Assembly: GCF_020510565.1 (NCBI RefSeq)
Contig: NZ_CP075189.1
Location: forward strand, 682,001 to 746,000
DNA: 64,000 nucleotides
Direction: 5' to 3'
DNA from: Ferribacterium limneticum
Lineage (GTDB): Bacteria > Pseudomonadota > Gammaproteobacteria > Burkholderiales > Rhodocyclaceae
Below the pieces are notes generated by a model. The model did no database searches. It saw only the letters and a list, made by a program, of their open reading frames with translations, and was not told the DNA's origin. Both the position numbers and the translations under genes were made by a program. Positions within the stretch are counted from its first letter, which is position 1, and each line of letters starts with the position of its first letter. This document shows positions 53,324-64,000 of the stretch, piece by piece.

Positions 53324-54072
53324 TCGGCTTTCTGACCCTGTTCGAAAAAGAGTTCCTGCGTTTCTGGAAGGTCAGCTTTCAGACGGTTGCCGCTCCGGTG
53401 TTGACTGCCTTGCTCTATCTGCTGATTTTCGGCCATGTCCTCGACGAACATGTGCAGGTCCATGGCGTCCGTTACATCAGCTTTCTGGTTCCCGGTCTGG
53501 TCATGATGCAGGTGCTGCAAAACGCCTTTGCCAATTCGTCGTCCAGTCTGATCCAGGCCAAGATCACCGGCTCGATCGTGTTCGTTCTGTTGCCGCCGAT
53601 TCCGTACAGTGCTTTTTTCGCGGCCTACGTGCTGGCAGCCGTGGCGCGTGGCTTGCTGGTTGGCGTCGGCGTCTTGCTGGCGACTGTGTGGTTTGCCGAA
53701 CTGAAGGTCGTCGCGCCGTGGTGGACGCTGGTCTTTGCGCTGTTTGGTGGCGGCTTGTTCGCAGCGCTCGGCATGATTGCCGGTATCTGGTCCGAGAAGT
53801 TCGATCAGCTGGCGGCTTTCCAGAATTTCCTGATCATGCCGCTGACCATGTTGTCAGGCGTTTTCTACTCGATTTACACACTGCCCACATTCTGGCAGGG
53901 GCTGTCGCATTACAATCCCGTTTTTTACATGATTGACGGCTTCCGTTATGGCTTTTTCGGCGTCTCCGACGTGGCGCCGGAAATCAGTCTGGCGGTCGTC
54001 GTTGCCTGCTTCGTCGCCGTGTCCATGCTGACATTGCGCCTATTGAAGCTGGGCTGGAAGTTGAGAGGCTGA
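53320..54072 (+). CDS. ABC-2 type exporter, permease subunit
   Basis: 250 residues, six membrane helices. The ABC-2 pattern is clear (ALLYLLIFGHVL, FLVPGLVMMQVLQNAFANSS, FLIMPLTMLSGVFYSIYTLP). Similar to YadH. Start overlaps the ATP-binding subunit stop by four bases. Confidence 0.93.
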   Translation: MIGFLTLFEKEFLRFWKVSFQTVAAPVLTALLYLLIFGHVLDEHVQVHGVRYISFLVPGLVMMQVLQNAFANSSSSLIQAKITGSIVFVLLPPIPYSAFFAAYVLAAVARGLLVGVGVLLATVWFAELKVVAPWWTLVFALFGGGLFAALGMIAGIWSEKFDQLAAFQNFLIMPLTMLSGVFYSIYTLPTFWQGLSHYNPVFYMIDGFRYGFFGVSDVAPEISLAVVVACFVAVSMLTLRLLKLGWKLRG

Positions 54073-54074
54073 AC

Positions 54075-55566
<1,492 letters not shown>

Positions 55567-55590
55567 GCGGCGGTTGTTGCGCGACTGAAA

Positions 55591-55628
55591 TTTGCAATTT
55601 TCTGCGCCTGGCTGCAGAAAGTTGCAAA
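55591..55628. other. Long stem-loop between murA and cspA
   Basis: TTTGCAATTTTCTGC (55591-55605) pairs with GCAGAAAGTTGCAAA (55614-55628): 15 pairs with one G-U, loop of eight. No U-run follows on the plus strand; a T-run would follow on the minus strand. It may be part of the cspA leader or a murA terminator. Confidence 0.6.
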
Positions 55629-55789
55629 AAAGGCTTGGCGTATTCCAAATGCTGGCCCATACTCCGAGCCTCGGGATTTCCAGGCAGTGTTTTGTTCCTG
55701 CGCCGTACCACGGTTTGTCAGCTCTCCTCGGTCTTGGTTCTCGTGTTTTTGTGGCGCAAGCCCGTATTTTTATTTTAGGAAGCTATCAA

Positions 55790-55996
55790 ATGGCAAACGG
55801 TACCGTTAAGTGGTTCAACGACTCCAAAGGTTTTGGTTTCATCTCCCCGTCCGAAGGTGGTGAAGACCTCTTCGCTCACTTCTCTGCAATTCAAGGCAAC
55901 GGTTTCAAGACCCTGGCCGAAAACCAGAAAGTGACGTTCGACGTCGTGAATGGCCCGAAGGGCAAGCAGGCTGCAAACATCCGCCCGGCTGAATAA
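55790..55996 (+). CDS. Cold-shock protein (CspA family)
   Basis: 68 residues. RNP1 is KGFGFI and RNP2 [24 protein letters not shown] start. AGGAAG is present before the ATG. The 223-base leader from the murA stop is typical of cold-shock genes, though its function here is not tested. Confidence 0.96.
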   Translation: MANGTVKWFNDSKGFGFISPSEGGEDLFAHFSAIQGNGFKTLAENQKVTFDVVNGPKGKQAANIRPAE

Positions 55997-56023
55997 GTCC
56001 GCGGAGTCGCCTGACTCAAAGAA

Positions 56024-56047
56024 AGCCCGGCTTGCCGGGCTTTTTGC
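56024..56047 (+). terminator. Rho-independent terminator after cspA
   Basis: AGCCCGGC-TT-GCCGGGCT stem followed by TTTTTGC, 28 bases after the cspA stop. Confidence 0.9.
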
Positions 56048-56078
56048 TTTTGTGGCCGGCCGTTTTGCGGCTTTGCGG

Positions 56079-56084
56079 TAAAAT
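56079..56084 (+). promoter_or_regulatory. Putative -10 box (TAAAAT) for hisG
   Basis: TAAAAT 25 bases before the hisG GTG. Confidence 0.4.
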
Positions 56085-56108
56085 CATTCTTTTGCCACGA
56101 GATATACC

Positions 56109-56753
56109 GTGACCGGCATCACCATCGCACTCTCCAAGGGCCGTATTTTCGATGAAACCCTGCCGCTGCTCGCTGCAGCCGGTATCGTTCCGACCGAAAA
56201 CCCCGAAACCTCCCGCAAGCTGATCATTGATACGAACAACCCGGATGTGCGCGTCGTCATCGTTCGCGCCTCCGATGTGCCGACTTATGTCCAGTACGGC
56301 GCCGCTGATCTGGGTGTGACCGGCAAGGACGTGCTGATCGAACATGGCGGTGAAGGTCTTTACGCACCGCTGGACCTGAAGATTGCCAAGTGCCGGATGA
56401 TGGTCGCCGTGCCGGAAGGCTTCGACTACGCCAGGGCTGTGCGTCAGGGTAATCGCCTGAAGGTGGCGAGCAAATACACCAAGATCGCGCGCGAACATTT
56501 CGCCAGCAAGGGCGTCCATATCGACCTGATCAAGCTGTATGGTTCGATGGAATTGGCTCCGCTGGCTGGTTTGGCCGATGCTATCGTGGATCTGGTGTCG
56601 ACCGGAGGTACGCTGAAGGCCAACAAGCTGGTCGCGGTGGAACATATCGTCGATATTTCGAGCCGGCTGGTGGTCAACCAGGCCTCGCTCAAGGTCAAGC
56701 GCGACACCCTGCAACCGATCATCGACGCCTTTGCCCGGGCGGTGGAGAAATAA
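56109..56753 (+). CDS. hisG: ATP phosphoribosyltransferase, short form
   Basis: 214 residues, so the short HisG that needs HisZ as regulatory subunit (not in the window). [49 protein letters not shown] are diagnostic. First histidine-pathway gene, from a GTG. hisD starts right after its stop. Confidence 0.96.
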   Translation: MTGITIALSKGRIFDETLPLLAAAGIVPTENPETSRKLIIDTNNPDVRVVIVRASDVPTYVQYGAADLGVTGKDVLIEHGGEGLYAPLDLKIAKCRMMVAVPEGFDYARAVRQGNRLKVASKYTKIAREHFASKGVHIDLIKLYGSMELAPLAGLADAIVDLVSTGGTLKANKLVAVEHIVDISSRLVVNQASLKVKRDTLQPIIDAFARAVEK

Positions 56754-58055
56754 ATGGTCGCGATTAAACGGTTTGCTACGGTCGACGCCGATTTCAAGGC
56801 AAAAATGGATGCGCTGCTCGCCTTTGAGGCGGCGCAGGATGAAGGCATCGAACGCACGGTCATCGGCATTCTGGCCGATGTGAAGGCGCGCGGCGATGCA
56901 GCCGTCGTCGAGTGCAGCAACAGGTTTGACCGACTGTCGGTCGGTGGCATGGCCGATCTGGAGCTGTCGAAGGCCGAGATGCAGAAGGCGCTCGACAGCC
57001 TGCCGGCCGAACAGCGCCAGGCGCTCGAAGCGGCGGCGCAGCGCGTTCGCGTCTATCACGAGAAGCAGCGGCTGGACGGTTGGTCCTACACCGAAGCCGA
57101 CGGCACCATGCTCGGCCAGATGATCACGCCGCTCGACCGCGTCGGGCTCTATGTGCCGGGCGGCAAGGCGGCCTATCCGTCGTCCGTGCTGATGAATGCG
57201 ATTCCGGCCAAGGTGGCCGGGGTCAAGGAATTGATCATGGTCGTCCCGACGCCGGGCGGCGAGCACAACCAGCTGGTGCTGGCAGCGGCCTGTCTGGCCG
57301 GCGTCGACCGCGTGTTTACTATCGGCGGCGCGCAGGCGGTTGGGGCGCTGGCTTACGGTACGGCGAGCATTCCGCAGGTGGACAAGATCGTCGGCCCCGG
57401 TAATGCCTATGTCGCCTGCGCCAAGCGCCGGGTGTTCGGTATCGTCGGCATCGACATGATCGCCGGACCGTCGGAAATCCTGGTCGTCGCGGATGGTTCC
57501 GGCAATCCGGATTGGGTGGCGATGGACCTGTTCTCGCAGGCCGAACATGACGAATTGGCGCAGTCGATCCTGATCTGTACCGATGCGGGCTATATCGAAA
57601 AAGTGCAGGCGAGCATCGAAAAGCTGCTGCCGACCATGCCGCGGCGTGAAGTGATCGAAACCTCGCTGACCAATCGCGGTGCATTCATCCTGGTGCGTGA
57701 CTTGGACGAGGCTATTGCCATCGCCAACCGCGTGGCGCCGGAACACCTTGAGTTGTCGCTGGCCGATCCCGATCCGTGGGTCAGCAAGATTCACCACGCC
57801 GGTGCCATCTTCATCGGTCACTACACGTCCGAGTCGCTCGGTGATTATTGTGCCGGCCCGAACCACGTGTTGCCGACTTCCGGTAGCGCGCGTTTCTCGT
57901 CGCCGCTGGGCGTCTATGATTTCCAGAAACGGACCAGCCTGATCAAGGTTTCGCGGGCCGGTGCCCAGACGCTGGGTCGTATCGCTTCGACGCTGGCGCA
58001 CGGCGAAGGCCTGCCGGCGCACGCCAAGTCGGCCGAATTCCGACTCGAAAATTGA
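56754..58055 (+). CDS. hisD: Histidinol dehydrogenase
   Basis: 433 residues. [25 protein letters not shown] and [12 protein letters not shown], and [22 protein letters not shown] and the [12 protein letters not shown] metal ligand region match HisD. The last four codons (RLEN) and the stop lie inside a copy of the 36-bp repeat (58043-58078). Confidence 0.96.
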   Translation: MVAIKRFATVDADFKAKMDALLAFEAAQDEGIERTVIGILADVKARGDAAVVECSNRFDRLSVGGMADLELSKAEMQKALDSLPAEQRQALEAAAQRVRVYHEKQRLDGWSYTEADGTMLGQMITPLDRVGLYVPGGKAAYPSSVLMNAIPAKVAGVKELIMVVPTPGGEHNQLVLAAACLAGVDRVFTIGGAQAVGALAYGTASIPQVDKIVGPGNAYVACAKRRVFGIVGIDMIAGPSEILVVADGSGNPDWVAMDLFSQAEHDELAQSILICTDAGYIEKVQASIEKLLPTMPRREVIETSLTNRGAFILVRDLDEAIAIANRVAPEHLELSLADPDPWVSKIHHAGAIFIGHYTSESLGDYCAGPNHVLPTSGSARFSSPLGVYDFQKRTSLIKVSRAGAQTLGRIASTLAHGEGLPAHAKSAEFRLEN

Positions 58056-58078
58056 GCGAAATTTTCGGTTGACCGTGG
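58043..58078 (-). repeat. 36-bp dispersed repeat, copy 11 (hisD/chrA junction)
   Basis: On the plus strand AAATTTTCGGTTGACCGTGG. It contains the end of hisD and the TTG and GTG start codons of the next gene. Confidence 0.85.
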
Positions 58079-58644
58079 AAAGTACGCAACAGCGCACTGA
58101 AAAGCCAAGCCGCCCGGACCTCCGGGCGCTTTTTTTGGGGTTTTCTTCCGTCGGACTGTCCGGCTTTGGTGGCGTCTTGCCTTTTGCCCGGCGCATGCTG
58201 GTCGAAGAGCGCCAATGGATGACGGCCGAGGAGTTCAACGCCCAACTCGGCCTTTGTCAGTTTTTGCCCGGGCCGAACGTGGTCAATCTGGCGGTCGTCG
58301 TCGGCAAGCGCTATTGCGGCCTGGCCGGCGCCATCGTAGCGCCGGTTGGCCTGCTGGCCGGGCCGTTCGCCATCGTTCTCCTGCTCGCCATGCTTTACGA
58401 CCGCTATGGCAGCCTGCCACTGGCCCAGTCGATGCTGCGTGGCATTGCGGCCGTCGGCTGCGGCCTGCTTTTCGCCATGGCCTGGCGCATGGGTTCGGCG
58501 ATCAAGGACAAGCCTTTTTTTCTGCCCTTTACGGCGCTGATCGTCGCTGCCATTGCCGGGCTGCGCTGGCCGATGCCCATCGTCATGGTCGCAGGGCTCA
58601 TCCTTTCCGGCGGCGTCGCCTACTGGCGGCTGGGGCGCAAATGA
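58075..58644 (+). CDS. Chromate transporter, CHR domain 1 (short-chain ChrA)
   Basis: About 189 residues from GTG 58075 (TTG 58069 is possible). Both starts lie inside the repeat, without a Shine-Dalgarno. Motifs: GFSSVGLSGFGGVLPFARRMLV and LCQFLPGPNVVNLAVVVGKR. It is half of a two-gene CHR pair; paired short CHR proteins work as heterodimers in chromate or anion export. An insert within the his operon. Confidence 0.86.
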   Translation: MESTQQRTEKPSRPDLRALFLGFSSVGLSGFGGVLPFARRMLVEERQWMTAEEFNAQLGLCQFLPGPNVVNLAVVVGKRYCGLAGAIVAPVGLLAGPFAIVLLLAMLYDRYGSLPLAQSMLRGIAAVGCGLLFAMAWRMGSAIKDKPFFLPFTALIVAAIAGLRWPMPIVMVAGLILSGGVAYWRLGRK

Positions 58645-59159
58645 TCGTCGTCGAACTCTTTCTCGAATTCGCGCTGCTGTCTTTCGTCGCTTTTGGCGGC
58701 GCGACGGCACTGCTGCCGGAAATGCATCGTGTCGTCGTCGAAAACCACCGCTGGCTGGACGACCAGACCTTCACGCATCTCTACGCCATCGCTCAGGCGG
58801 CACCCGGGCCGAACGTGCTGGTGGTGACGCTGATCGGCTGGGAAATCGGCGGCCTTTTGGGGGCGCTGGCGTCGACGGTGGCCATGTGTCTGCCGATGAG
58901 TGTGCTGATTTACTTGCTCATCGACCGCTGGGAAAGCTTCGCCGGCAAGCGCTGGCAGAAGGCCATCAGCCTTGGCGTGGCGCCGCTCGCCGTGGGGCTG
59001 ATTTTCTCGGGGGCGACGTTGATTGCGCAGGCGGCGGCTTTCGGCTGGACGACCTGGCTGCTGGTGGCGGTGACCGTACTGGCCAATCTGCGGACCAAGC
59101 TGCATCCGCTGTGGTTTATCGGCTTTGGCGCCGGGCTGGGTTTGCTCGGCTGGGTCTAG
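58641..59159 (+). CDS. Chromate transporter, CHR domain 2
   Basis: 172 residues with LLSFVAFGGATALLPEMHR and AIAQAAPGPNVLVVTLIGW, the second half of the pair. ATG overlaps the stop of the first CHR gene. It converges with the CZB gene (four-base overlap). Confidence 0.88.
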   Translation: MIVVELFLEFALLSFVAFGGATALLPEMHRVVVENHRWLDDQTFTHLYAIAQAAPGPNVLVVTLIGWEIGGLLGALASTVAMCLPMSVLIYLLIDRWESFAGKRWQKAISLGVAPLAVGLIFSGATLIAQAAAFGWTTWLLVAVTVLANLRTKLHPLWFIGFGAGLGLLGWV

Positions 59160-59512
59160 CTGCGTTTATCGCGCTGCAAGGTGCGCAGTTCATCGAACAG
59201 GTTGGCCAGGCGGTGCGATGCGTCGGACAGTTCGGGCAGCATGAGGTCGGCGTCTTCCGCCATGCCGTTGCCGCTCAATTCCTGAATCTCGCCGGCCAGG
59301 GCGTGAAAGCGCGTGTGCGCCTTGATCAGCGCCTGAAATTGCGGCAGCGCCCGCGAGGCGTCGTCGGCGGCGGCGATGGCGTAGCCGAACATGCAGCCCT
59401 GATGGTCGGAGAGCGGCATGTCGGCGTAGCTGCCGCGGGCGAAGGCGTTCATGAACTGCCGGCGCCAGGTGTTGTGCAGGCGGATGGCTTCGTCGAAATC
59501 GATACCTTGCAT
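59156..59512 (-). CDS. Stand-alone CZB (chemoreceptor zinc-binding) domain protein
   Basis: 118 residues. AIRLHNTWRRQF, DHQGCMFGYAI and AHTRFHALAGEI supply the His3-Cys zinc site of the CZB domain. Usually fused to chemoreceptors or diguanylate cyclases (DgcZ); this one has no partner domain. It lies between the CHR pair and hisC. Confidence 0.75.
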   Translation of the reverse strand: MQGIDFDEAIRLHNTWRRQFMNAFARGSYADMPLSDHQGCMFGYAIAAADDASRALPQFQALIKAHTRFHALAGEIQELSGNGMAEDADLMLPELSDASHRLANLFDELRTLQRDKRS

Positions 59513-59526
59513 CGGGTTGCCCCTTC

Positions 59527-60618
59527 CTAAGCCAGAATGTCTTGCAGCGTTTGCGTCAGCGCCTGGCATTCGGCGTCGGTGCCAACCGTGATGCGCAGGA
59601 ACTGGTCGATACGCGGCAGCTTGAAGTGGCGGACGATGATGCTCTGGTCGCGCAGCGCCTTGGCCAGTTCGGCGGCGTCGCGCTGCGGGTGGCGGGCGAA
59701 GATGAAATTGGCGGCCGAGGGCAGCACTTCGAAGCCGAGGCCACGCAGATCGGTCGTCAGCGTGTCGCGGGTGGCGATTACGGCGCGGCAGCATTGCTCG
59801 AAGTACGCCTCGTCTTCCATGGCGGCGACGGCGCCGACAATGGCCAGGCGATCCAGCGGGTAGGAGTTGAAGCTGTTCTTGACGCGCTCCAGCGCCTCGA
59901 TCAAGGCCGGATGGCCGACCGCGAAGCCGACACGCAGGCCGGCCAGCGAACGCGATTTGGACAGCGTGTGGACGACCAGCAGGTTGTCGTAGCGTTCGAC
60001 GAGCGGGATGGCCGTCTCGCCGCCGAAATCGACATAGGCTTCATCGACCACGACGACGACATCCGGATTGGCCTTGAGGATTTGCTCGATGGCGGCCAGC
60101 ACGAGCAGGCGGCCGGTCGGCGCGTTCGGATTCGGAAAGATGATGCCGCCGATTTCATTTTTGGCGCTTTTTTCCGGTTGACCGTGGAAATCAGCCGGAT
60201 TGATCGAAAAGTCCTCAGCCAGCGGCACGCTGCGGTAATCGATGCCGTACAGGCCGCAATACACCGGGTAAAAGCTGTAGGTGATGTCCGGAAACAGGAT
60301 CGGCGCCTCGTGCTTGAGCAGCGCCATGAAAACGTGGGCCAATACTTCGTCCGAACCGTTGCCGATGAAGACCTGTTGCGGCGTAACGGCATGCCGCTTG
60401 GCAATTGCTGCCTTGAGCAGATCGGCATTCGGGTCCGGGTAGAGGCGCAGGCGGGCCGCGTCGTCACCAAGCTCAGCCTGGATCGCCGCCAGCACCTTCG
60501 GTGAGGGCGGGAACGGGTTCTCGTTGGTGTTGAGCTTGATCAGCTTGGCGATCTTGGGCTGCTCGCCCGGGACGTAGGGGGTGAGGTCGCGGACGACCTG
60601 GCTCCAGAAGCGACTCAT
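59527..60618 (-). CDS. hisC: Histidinol-phosphate aminotransferase
   Basis: 363 residues. PLP Lys in [25 protein letters not shown] for substrate/PLP and the Arg in RITVG. Between NPADF and GGIIFPNPN the sequence [12 protein letters not shown] is a copy of the 36-bp repeat (about residues 144-156); from memory, family members usually have only a few residues there. It is on the minus strand, opposite to all other his genes. Confidence 0.94.
   Translation of the reverse strand: MSRFWSQVVRDLTPYVPGEQPKIAKLIKLNTNENPFPPSPKVLAAIQAELGDDAARLRLYPDPNADLLKAAIAKRHAVTPQQVFIGNGSDEVLAHVFMALLKHEAPILFPDITYSFYPVYCGLYGIDYRSVPLAEDFSINPADFHGQPEKSAKNEIGGIIFPNPNAPTGRLLVLAAIEQILKANPDVVVVVDEAYVDFGGETAIPLVERYDNLLVVHTLSKSRSLAGLRVGFAVGHPALIEALERVKNSFNSYPLDRLAIVGAVAAMEDEAYFEQCCRAVIATRDTLTTDLRGLGFEVLPSAANFIFARHPQRDAAELAKALRDQSIIVRHFKLPRIDQFLRITVGTDAECQALTQTLQDILA
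60152..60187 (-). repeat. 36-bp dispersed repeat, copy 12 (in hisC)
   Basis: Plus strand: CTTTTTTCCGGTTGACCGTG. Gene reads it as [11 protein letters not shown]. Confidence 0.9.
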
Positions 60619-60697
60619 GGGGTTTTCACGGAAGGCGTAAAAGTAGGCCGAAATGGTATCATGGCCCTCCGATAAAAGCCTTTTGCAGCCTTCAACC

Positions 60698-61285
60698 ATG
60701 CGGCAAGCCGAAATAACTCGCAATACGCTGGAGACGCAGATCACCGTGCGTCTCAACCTCGATGGCACCGGCCAGGGCAAATTTGCCACCGGCGTCCCCT
60801 TTCTTGACCACATGCTCGACCAGATCGCCCGTCATGGCCTGATCGACCTCGATATCGAGGCGGTTGGCGATCTGCATATCGACGCCCACCACACGGTCGA
60901 AGACATCGGCATCACCTTCGGTCAGGCGCTGGCCAAGGCCTGGGGCGACAAGAAGGGCCTGACCCGTTACGGCCACAGCTACGTGCCGCTCGACGAAGCC
61001 TTGTCGCGCGTCGTCATCGACCTCTCCGGGCGCCCGGGGCTGGAACTCAATGTCGAATTTTCGCGCGCTGTCATCGGCGCTTTCGATGTCGATCTGGTCA
61101 GCGAATTCTTTCATGGCCTGGTTAATCACGCCGGCGTAACGCTGCACATCGACAATCTGCGCGGCAAGAATGCCCACCATCAGGCCGAAACCATCTTCAA
61201 GGCCTTCGGCCGCGCCCTGCGCATGGCGGTGACGCCCGATCCGCGCATGGCCGGTGCCATGCCGTCGACCAAGGGTTCGCTGTGA
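60698..61285 (+). CDS. hisB: Imidazoleglycerol-phosphate dehydratase
   Basis: 195 residues. [33 protein letters not shown] and [16 protein letters not shown] give the Mn-binding His/Glu pattern. Monofunctional form, without phosphatase domain. Divergent from hisC. Confidence 0.96.
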   Translation: MRQAEITRNTLETQITVRLNLDGTGQGKFATGVPFLDHMLDQIARHGLIDLDIEAVGDLHIDAHHTVEDIGITFGQALAKAWGDKKGLTRYGHSYVPLDEALSRVVIDLSGRPGLELNVEFSRAVIGAFDVDLVSEFFHGLVNHAGVTLHIDNLRGKNAHHQAETIFKAFGRALRMAVTPDPRMAGAMPSTKGSL

Positions 61286-61938
61286 GTGCTGGCAGCAAGG
61301 TCGACGGCGCCATCGCCGTCATCGACTACGGCATGGGCAACCTGCGTTCCGTGTCGAAGGCGCTCGAGCATGTCGCCGGCGGCAAGACAGTCGTCGTGAC
61401 GGCCGATCCGGCTGTCGTGGCGGCGGCTGAACGCATCGTCTTTCCGGGTCAGGGTGCCATGCCCGACTGCATGGCGGAACTCGATGCCCGCGGCCTGCGC
61501 GCGGCGGTGCTGGCAACGGCCAAGGACAAACCTTTCCTCGGCATCTGTGTTGGTGAGCAGATGCTCTTCGAACACAGCGATGAAGGCGACGTCCCGGCGC
61601 TCGGCGTTTTTCCCGGCAACGTCAAACGGTTTCCGGATGCCAAGATGTATCTGCCGACCGGCGAGCGCCTGAAAGTCCCGCACATGGGCTGGAACGAGGT
61701 GCGCCAGAAACCGCACGCGCTGTGGCATGGCATCGCCGACGGCTCGCGCTTCTATTTTGTGCACAGCTACTTTGTCGAACCGGCCGATCCGGCGCTGGTG
61801 ACGGGGAGTTGCGAATATGGCGTCCCCTTTACCTGTGCGGTGGGGCGGGATAATATCTTCGCGGTTCAGTTCCACCCCGAGAAAAGTGCTCGTGACGGCC
61901 TGCAACTCCTGAAAAACTTCGTCGAGTGGCACCCCTGA
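61282..61938 (+). CDS. hisH: Imidazole glycerol phosphate synthase, glutaminase subunit
   Basis: 218 residues from a GTG in the hisB stop. The nucleophile is in GICVGEQ (more often GICLGMQ), and [10 protein letters not shown] holds His and Glu. Supplies NH3 to HisF. Intact glutaminase triad. Confidence 0.94.
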   Translation: MSAGSKVDGAIAVIDYGMGNLRSVSKALEHVAGGKTVVVTADPAVVAAAERIVFPGQGAMPDCMAELDARGLRAAVLATAKDKPFLGICVGEQMLFEHSDEGDVPALGVFPGNVKRFPDAKMYLPTGERLKVPHMGWNEVRQKPHALWHGIADGSRFYFVHSYFVEPADPALVTGSCEYGVPFTCAVGRDNIFAVQFHPEKSARDGLQLLKNFVEWHP

Positions 61939-61972
61939 TTCGCATCTGTCGAATTTAATCTCCTAGAATCCC

Positions 61973-62725
61973 ATGCTGATTATTCCCGCGATTGATCTCA
62001 AGGACGGCCAATGCGTCCGTCTCAAGCAGGGCCTGATGGAACAGGCCACTGTTTTTTCCGATAGCCCGGCCGAACAGGCGCGTCACTGGCTAGCCCAAGG
62101 CGCCCGTCGCCTGCATCTGGTCGACCTGAATGGCGCCTTTGCCGGCAAGCCGAAGAATGCGGCGGCGATCAAGGCCATCCTGGCCGAAGTCGGCGACCAG
62201 ATTCCGGTCCAGCTTGGCGGTGGCATTCGCGACCTCGATACCATCGAAGCCTGCATCGACGGCGGTCTGTCCTACGTCATCATCGGCACGGCGGCGGTCA
62301 AGAACCCGGGCTTCCTGCACGATGCCTGTGTCGCCTTTCCCGGCCACATCATCGTCGGCCTCGACGCCAAGGACGGCAAGGTGGCGACGGACGGTTGGTC
62401 CAAGCTGACCGGCCACGATGTCGTCGATCTGGCCAAGAAGTACGAAGATTATGGCGTCGAGTCGATTATCTATACCGACATCGGCCGCGACGGCATGCTC
62501 TCCGGCCTCAACATCGAAGCCACCGTGCGCCTTGCCCAGGCGCTGACGATTCCGGTCATTGCCTCCGGCGGTCTGACCGGCTTTGACGATATCCGGGCCC
62601 TGTGCGCCGTCGAAGGCGAAGGCATTGTTGGGACCATCGCCGGTCGCGCCGTTTACGACGGTTCGCTCGACTTCAAGGCAGCGCAGGAAATGGCCGACGA
62701 TCTGATGGCAAAAGCGCGCGCCTGA
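61973..62725 (+). CDS. hisA: Phosphoribosylformimino-AICAR isomerase
   Basis: 250 residues. [43 protein letters not shown] and [13 protein letters not shown] are diagnostic of the TIM-barrel isomerase. ATG overlaps the hisF start at the far end. Confidence 0.96.
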   Translation: MLIIPAIDLKDGQCVRLKQGLMEQATVFSDSPAEQARHWLAQGARRLHLVDLNGAFAGKPKNAAAIKAILAEVGDQIPVQLGGGIRDLDTIEACIDGGLSYVIIGTAAVKNPGFLHDACVAFPGHIIVGLDAKDGKVATDGWSKLTGHDVVDLAKKYEDYGVESIIYTDIGRDGMLSGLNIEATVRLAQALTIPVIASGGLTGFDDIRALCAVEGEGIVGTIAGRAVYDGSLDFKAAQEMADDLMAKARA

Positions 62726-63483
62726 TGCTCGCCAAACGCATCATTCCGTGCCTTGACGTCACGGCTGGCCGTGTTGTCAAGGGCACCAATTTTGTCGGCC
62801 TGCGCGATGCCGGCGATCCGATCGAGATCGCCCGCCGCTACAACGAACAGGGTGCCGACGAGGTGACTTTCCTCGACATCACGGCGTCCAGCGATCAGCG
62901 CGACATCATCCTGCACATTGTCGAAGCCTGCGCCGAGCAAGTCTTCATTCCGCTGACCGTCGGTGGCGGCGTGCGCAAGGTCGAGGACGTCCGTCGTCTG
63001 CTCAACGCAGGTGCCGATAAGGTGTCGATGAACACGGCGGCGGTGCAGAACCCGGACCTCGTTTTCGACGCCTCGAGCAAGGTTGGCTCGCAGTGCATCG
63101 TCGTCGCCATCGACGCCAAGCAGGTGGCACCCGGCCAGTGGCACGTCTTTACGCACGGCGGCCGCAACGATACCGGCCTCGATACGATTGAGTGGGCGAA
63201 AAAAGTGGCGGCGCTCGGCGCTGGCGAAATCCTGCTGACCAGCATGGACCGCGACGGCACCAAGAACGGTTTCGATCTGGCGCTGACCCGTGCCGTTTCC
63301 GATGCGGTAAGTATTCCGGTCATCGCCTCGGGCGGTGTCGGCAACCTGCAGCATCTGGCCGATGGCGTCAGCGAAGGTCGCGCCGATGCCGTACTGGCCG
63401 CCTCGATCTTCCATTTTGGCGAATACACCGTGCGTCAGGCCAAGGAATACATGGCGGCACGTGGCATCGAAGTGCGACTCTGA
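62725..63483 (+). CDS. hisF: Imidazole glycerol phosphate synthase, cyclase subunit
   Basis: 252 residues. [56 protein letters not shown] and VIASGGVGN fit HisF. The last codons and stop touch the start of repeat copy 13. Confidence 0.96.
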   Translation: MLAKRIIPCLDVTAGRVVKGTNFVGLRDAGDPIEIARRYNEQGADEVTFLDITASSDQRDIILHIVEACAEQVFIPLTVGGGVRKVEDVRRLLNAGADKVSMNTAAVQNPDLVFDASSKVGSQCIVVAIDAKQVAPGQWHVFTHGGRNDTGLDTIEWAKKVAALGAGEILLTSMDRDGTKNGFDLALTRAVSDAVSIPVIASGGVGNLQHLADGVSEGRADAVLAASIFHFGEYTVRQAKEYMAARGIEVRL

Positions 63484-63516
63484 CGGTCAACCGGAAAAAA
63501 CGCCCAAAATCGAAAT
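63481..63516 (+). repeat. 36-bp dispersed repeat, copy 13 (hisF/hisI junction)
   Basis: TGACGGTCAACCGGAAAAAA then CGCCCAAAATCGAAAT. It fills the whole gap; the first three bases are the hisF stop and the last two are part of the hisI ATG. Confidence 0.93.
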
Positions 63517-63913
63517 GGCTGATCTCGACAATTCCCTGGACTGGCTCGCCGCGTTGAAGTGGGACGCCGACGGCATGATTCCGGCCATCGCCCAGGATGA
63601 AAACGGCCGCGTCGTGATGTTCGCTTACATGAACCGTGAGTCGTTGCAGGAAACGCTGCAGTGCGGCAACGCGGTATACTGGTCGCGCTCGAGAAAGCGT
63701 CTGTGGCGCAAGGGCGAGGAGTCGGGGCATTTCCAGAAAATCCGCTCCATTCGCACCGATTGCGACGGCGACGTCTTGCTGTTGAGCATTGAACAAGTCG
63801 GCGGGATTGCCTGTCATACTGGCCGAGAAAGCTGTTTTTTCAATGAATTGAACGGGGACCGCTGGGTTCCCGCTGATCCGGTTCTGAAAGACCCGAAGGA
63901 AATCTACAAATGA
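63515..63913 (+). CDS. hisI: Phosphoribosyl-AMP cyclohydrolase
   Basis: 132 residues. [29 protein letters not shown] and DCDGDVLLL, and the CHTGRESCF Cys motif for zinc fit HisI. Start ATG is formed by the end of the 36-bp repeat; no Shine-Dalgarno. Confidence 0.95.
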   Translation: MADLDNSLDWLAALKWDADGMIPAIAQDENGRVVMFAYMNRESLQETLQCGNAVYWSRSRKRLWRKGEESGHFQKIRSIRTDCDGDVLLLSIEQVGGIACHTGRESCFFNELNGDRWVPADPVLKDPKEIYK

Positions 63914-64000
63914 GCACCCATGACATGCTGCACCGTCTCTCCGAGACGCTGGCTTCCCGTCGGCACGCCGATCCGGAAAAGTCCTACACCGCCAAGCTCT
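63910..64000 (+). CDS. hisE: Phosphoribosyl-ATP pyrophosphatase, N-terminal part
   Basis: The ATG overlaps the hisI stop (ATGA). The visible 30 residues [20 protein letters not shown]...KSYTAKL match HisE N-termini. Cut by the window end. Confidence 0.85.
   Translation, partial: MSTHDMLHRLSETLASRRHADPEKSYTAKL

Noticed and set aside
56773..56808. Repeat-like CTACGGTCGACG in hisD N-terminus
   Set aside because: Only the head matches and the encoded FATVDADF is close to ordinary HisD N-termini.
56016..58238. Minus-strand ORF (740 aa) opposite hisG-hisD
   Set aside because: Shadow of two conserved enzymes; its frame even runs through the repeat and cspA terminator.

Overview
The window looks like a chromosomal segment of a Betaproteobacterium, most likely of the Rhodocyclales (Dechloromonas/Azonexus-like). 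Reasons: GC-rich coding style, two phasins next to the LPS-export genes, the gene order mla-bolA-murA-hisG, a PEP-CTERM protein, a MSHA-like pilus locus, and many TAAAAT-type -10 boxes. The assignment is inferred from gene content. No rRNA, tRNA, insertion sequence, prophage or CRISPR array was seen.

Layout. 1-5.7 kb: a truncated hybrid histidine kinase, an HD-GYP response regulator, a porin and a small phosphate-binding-like protein. 5.7-6.3 kb: a structured RNA leader or sRNA ending in a terminator just before a RidA-like gene. 6.3-13.6 kb: mostly minus-strand housekeeping genes (M23 peptidase, thioredoxin-like protein, zinc peptidase, pyrF, an orphan adenine methyltransferase, glnS), then crcB. 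13.7-18.6 kb: PEP-CTERM protein, LysR regulator, esterase, hemolysin III, hemerythrin and small proteins. 18.8-24.3 kb: hrpA, an EI24-type membrane protein and a CinA-like protein. 24.4-28.5 kb: two phasins and kdsD-kdsC-lptC-lptA. 28.6-30.5 kb: a Kef-type antiporter. 30.6-48.8 kb: a pilus/pseudopilus locus (pilin, sensor kinase, adenylate cyclase, pseudopilin and a long MSHA-like operon headed by a sigma-54 activator). 48.9-54.3 kb: mlaFEDACB, an ABC-2 exporter and bolA. 54.3-64 kb: murA, cspA and the histidine operon (hisG to hisE), interrupted by a CHR chromate-transporter pair, a CZB protein and an inverted hisC.

The most unusual feature is a dispersed 36-bp repeat. Its conserved head is CCACGGTCAACCGG, followed by an A-rich half. 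Thirteen clear copies and one decayed copy are scattered over 7.4-63.5 kb in both orientations. Some lie between genes. Others lie inside conserved genes, always in frame: M23 peptidase, methyltransferase, HrpA (twice), MshI-like, MshN-like, MlaB, HisC and probably LptC. Two lie on gene junctions and appear to supply start codons (chrA, hisI). The element is 12 codons long and five of its six frames are open. This resembles the protein-coding palindromic elements of Rickettsia, but the sequence is different and I do not recognise it.

A second notable signal is a sigma-54 promoter with a TGTC-N8-GACA activator site between the pilin gene and a divergent sensor kinase. This links the kinase, the distant sigma-54 activator and the pilus operon into a plausible regulon.
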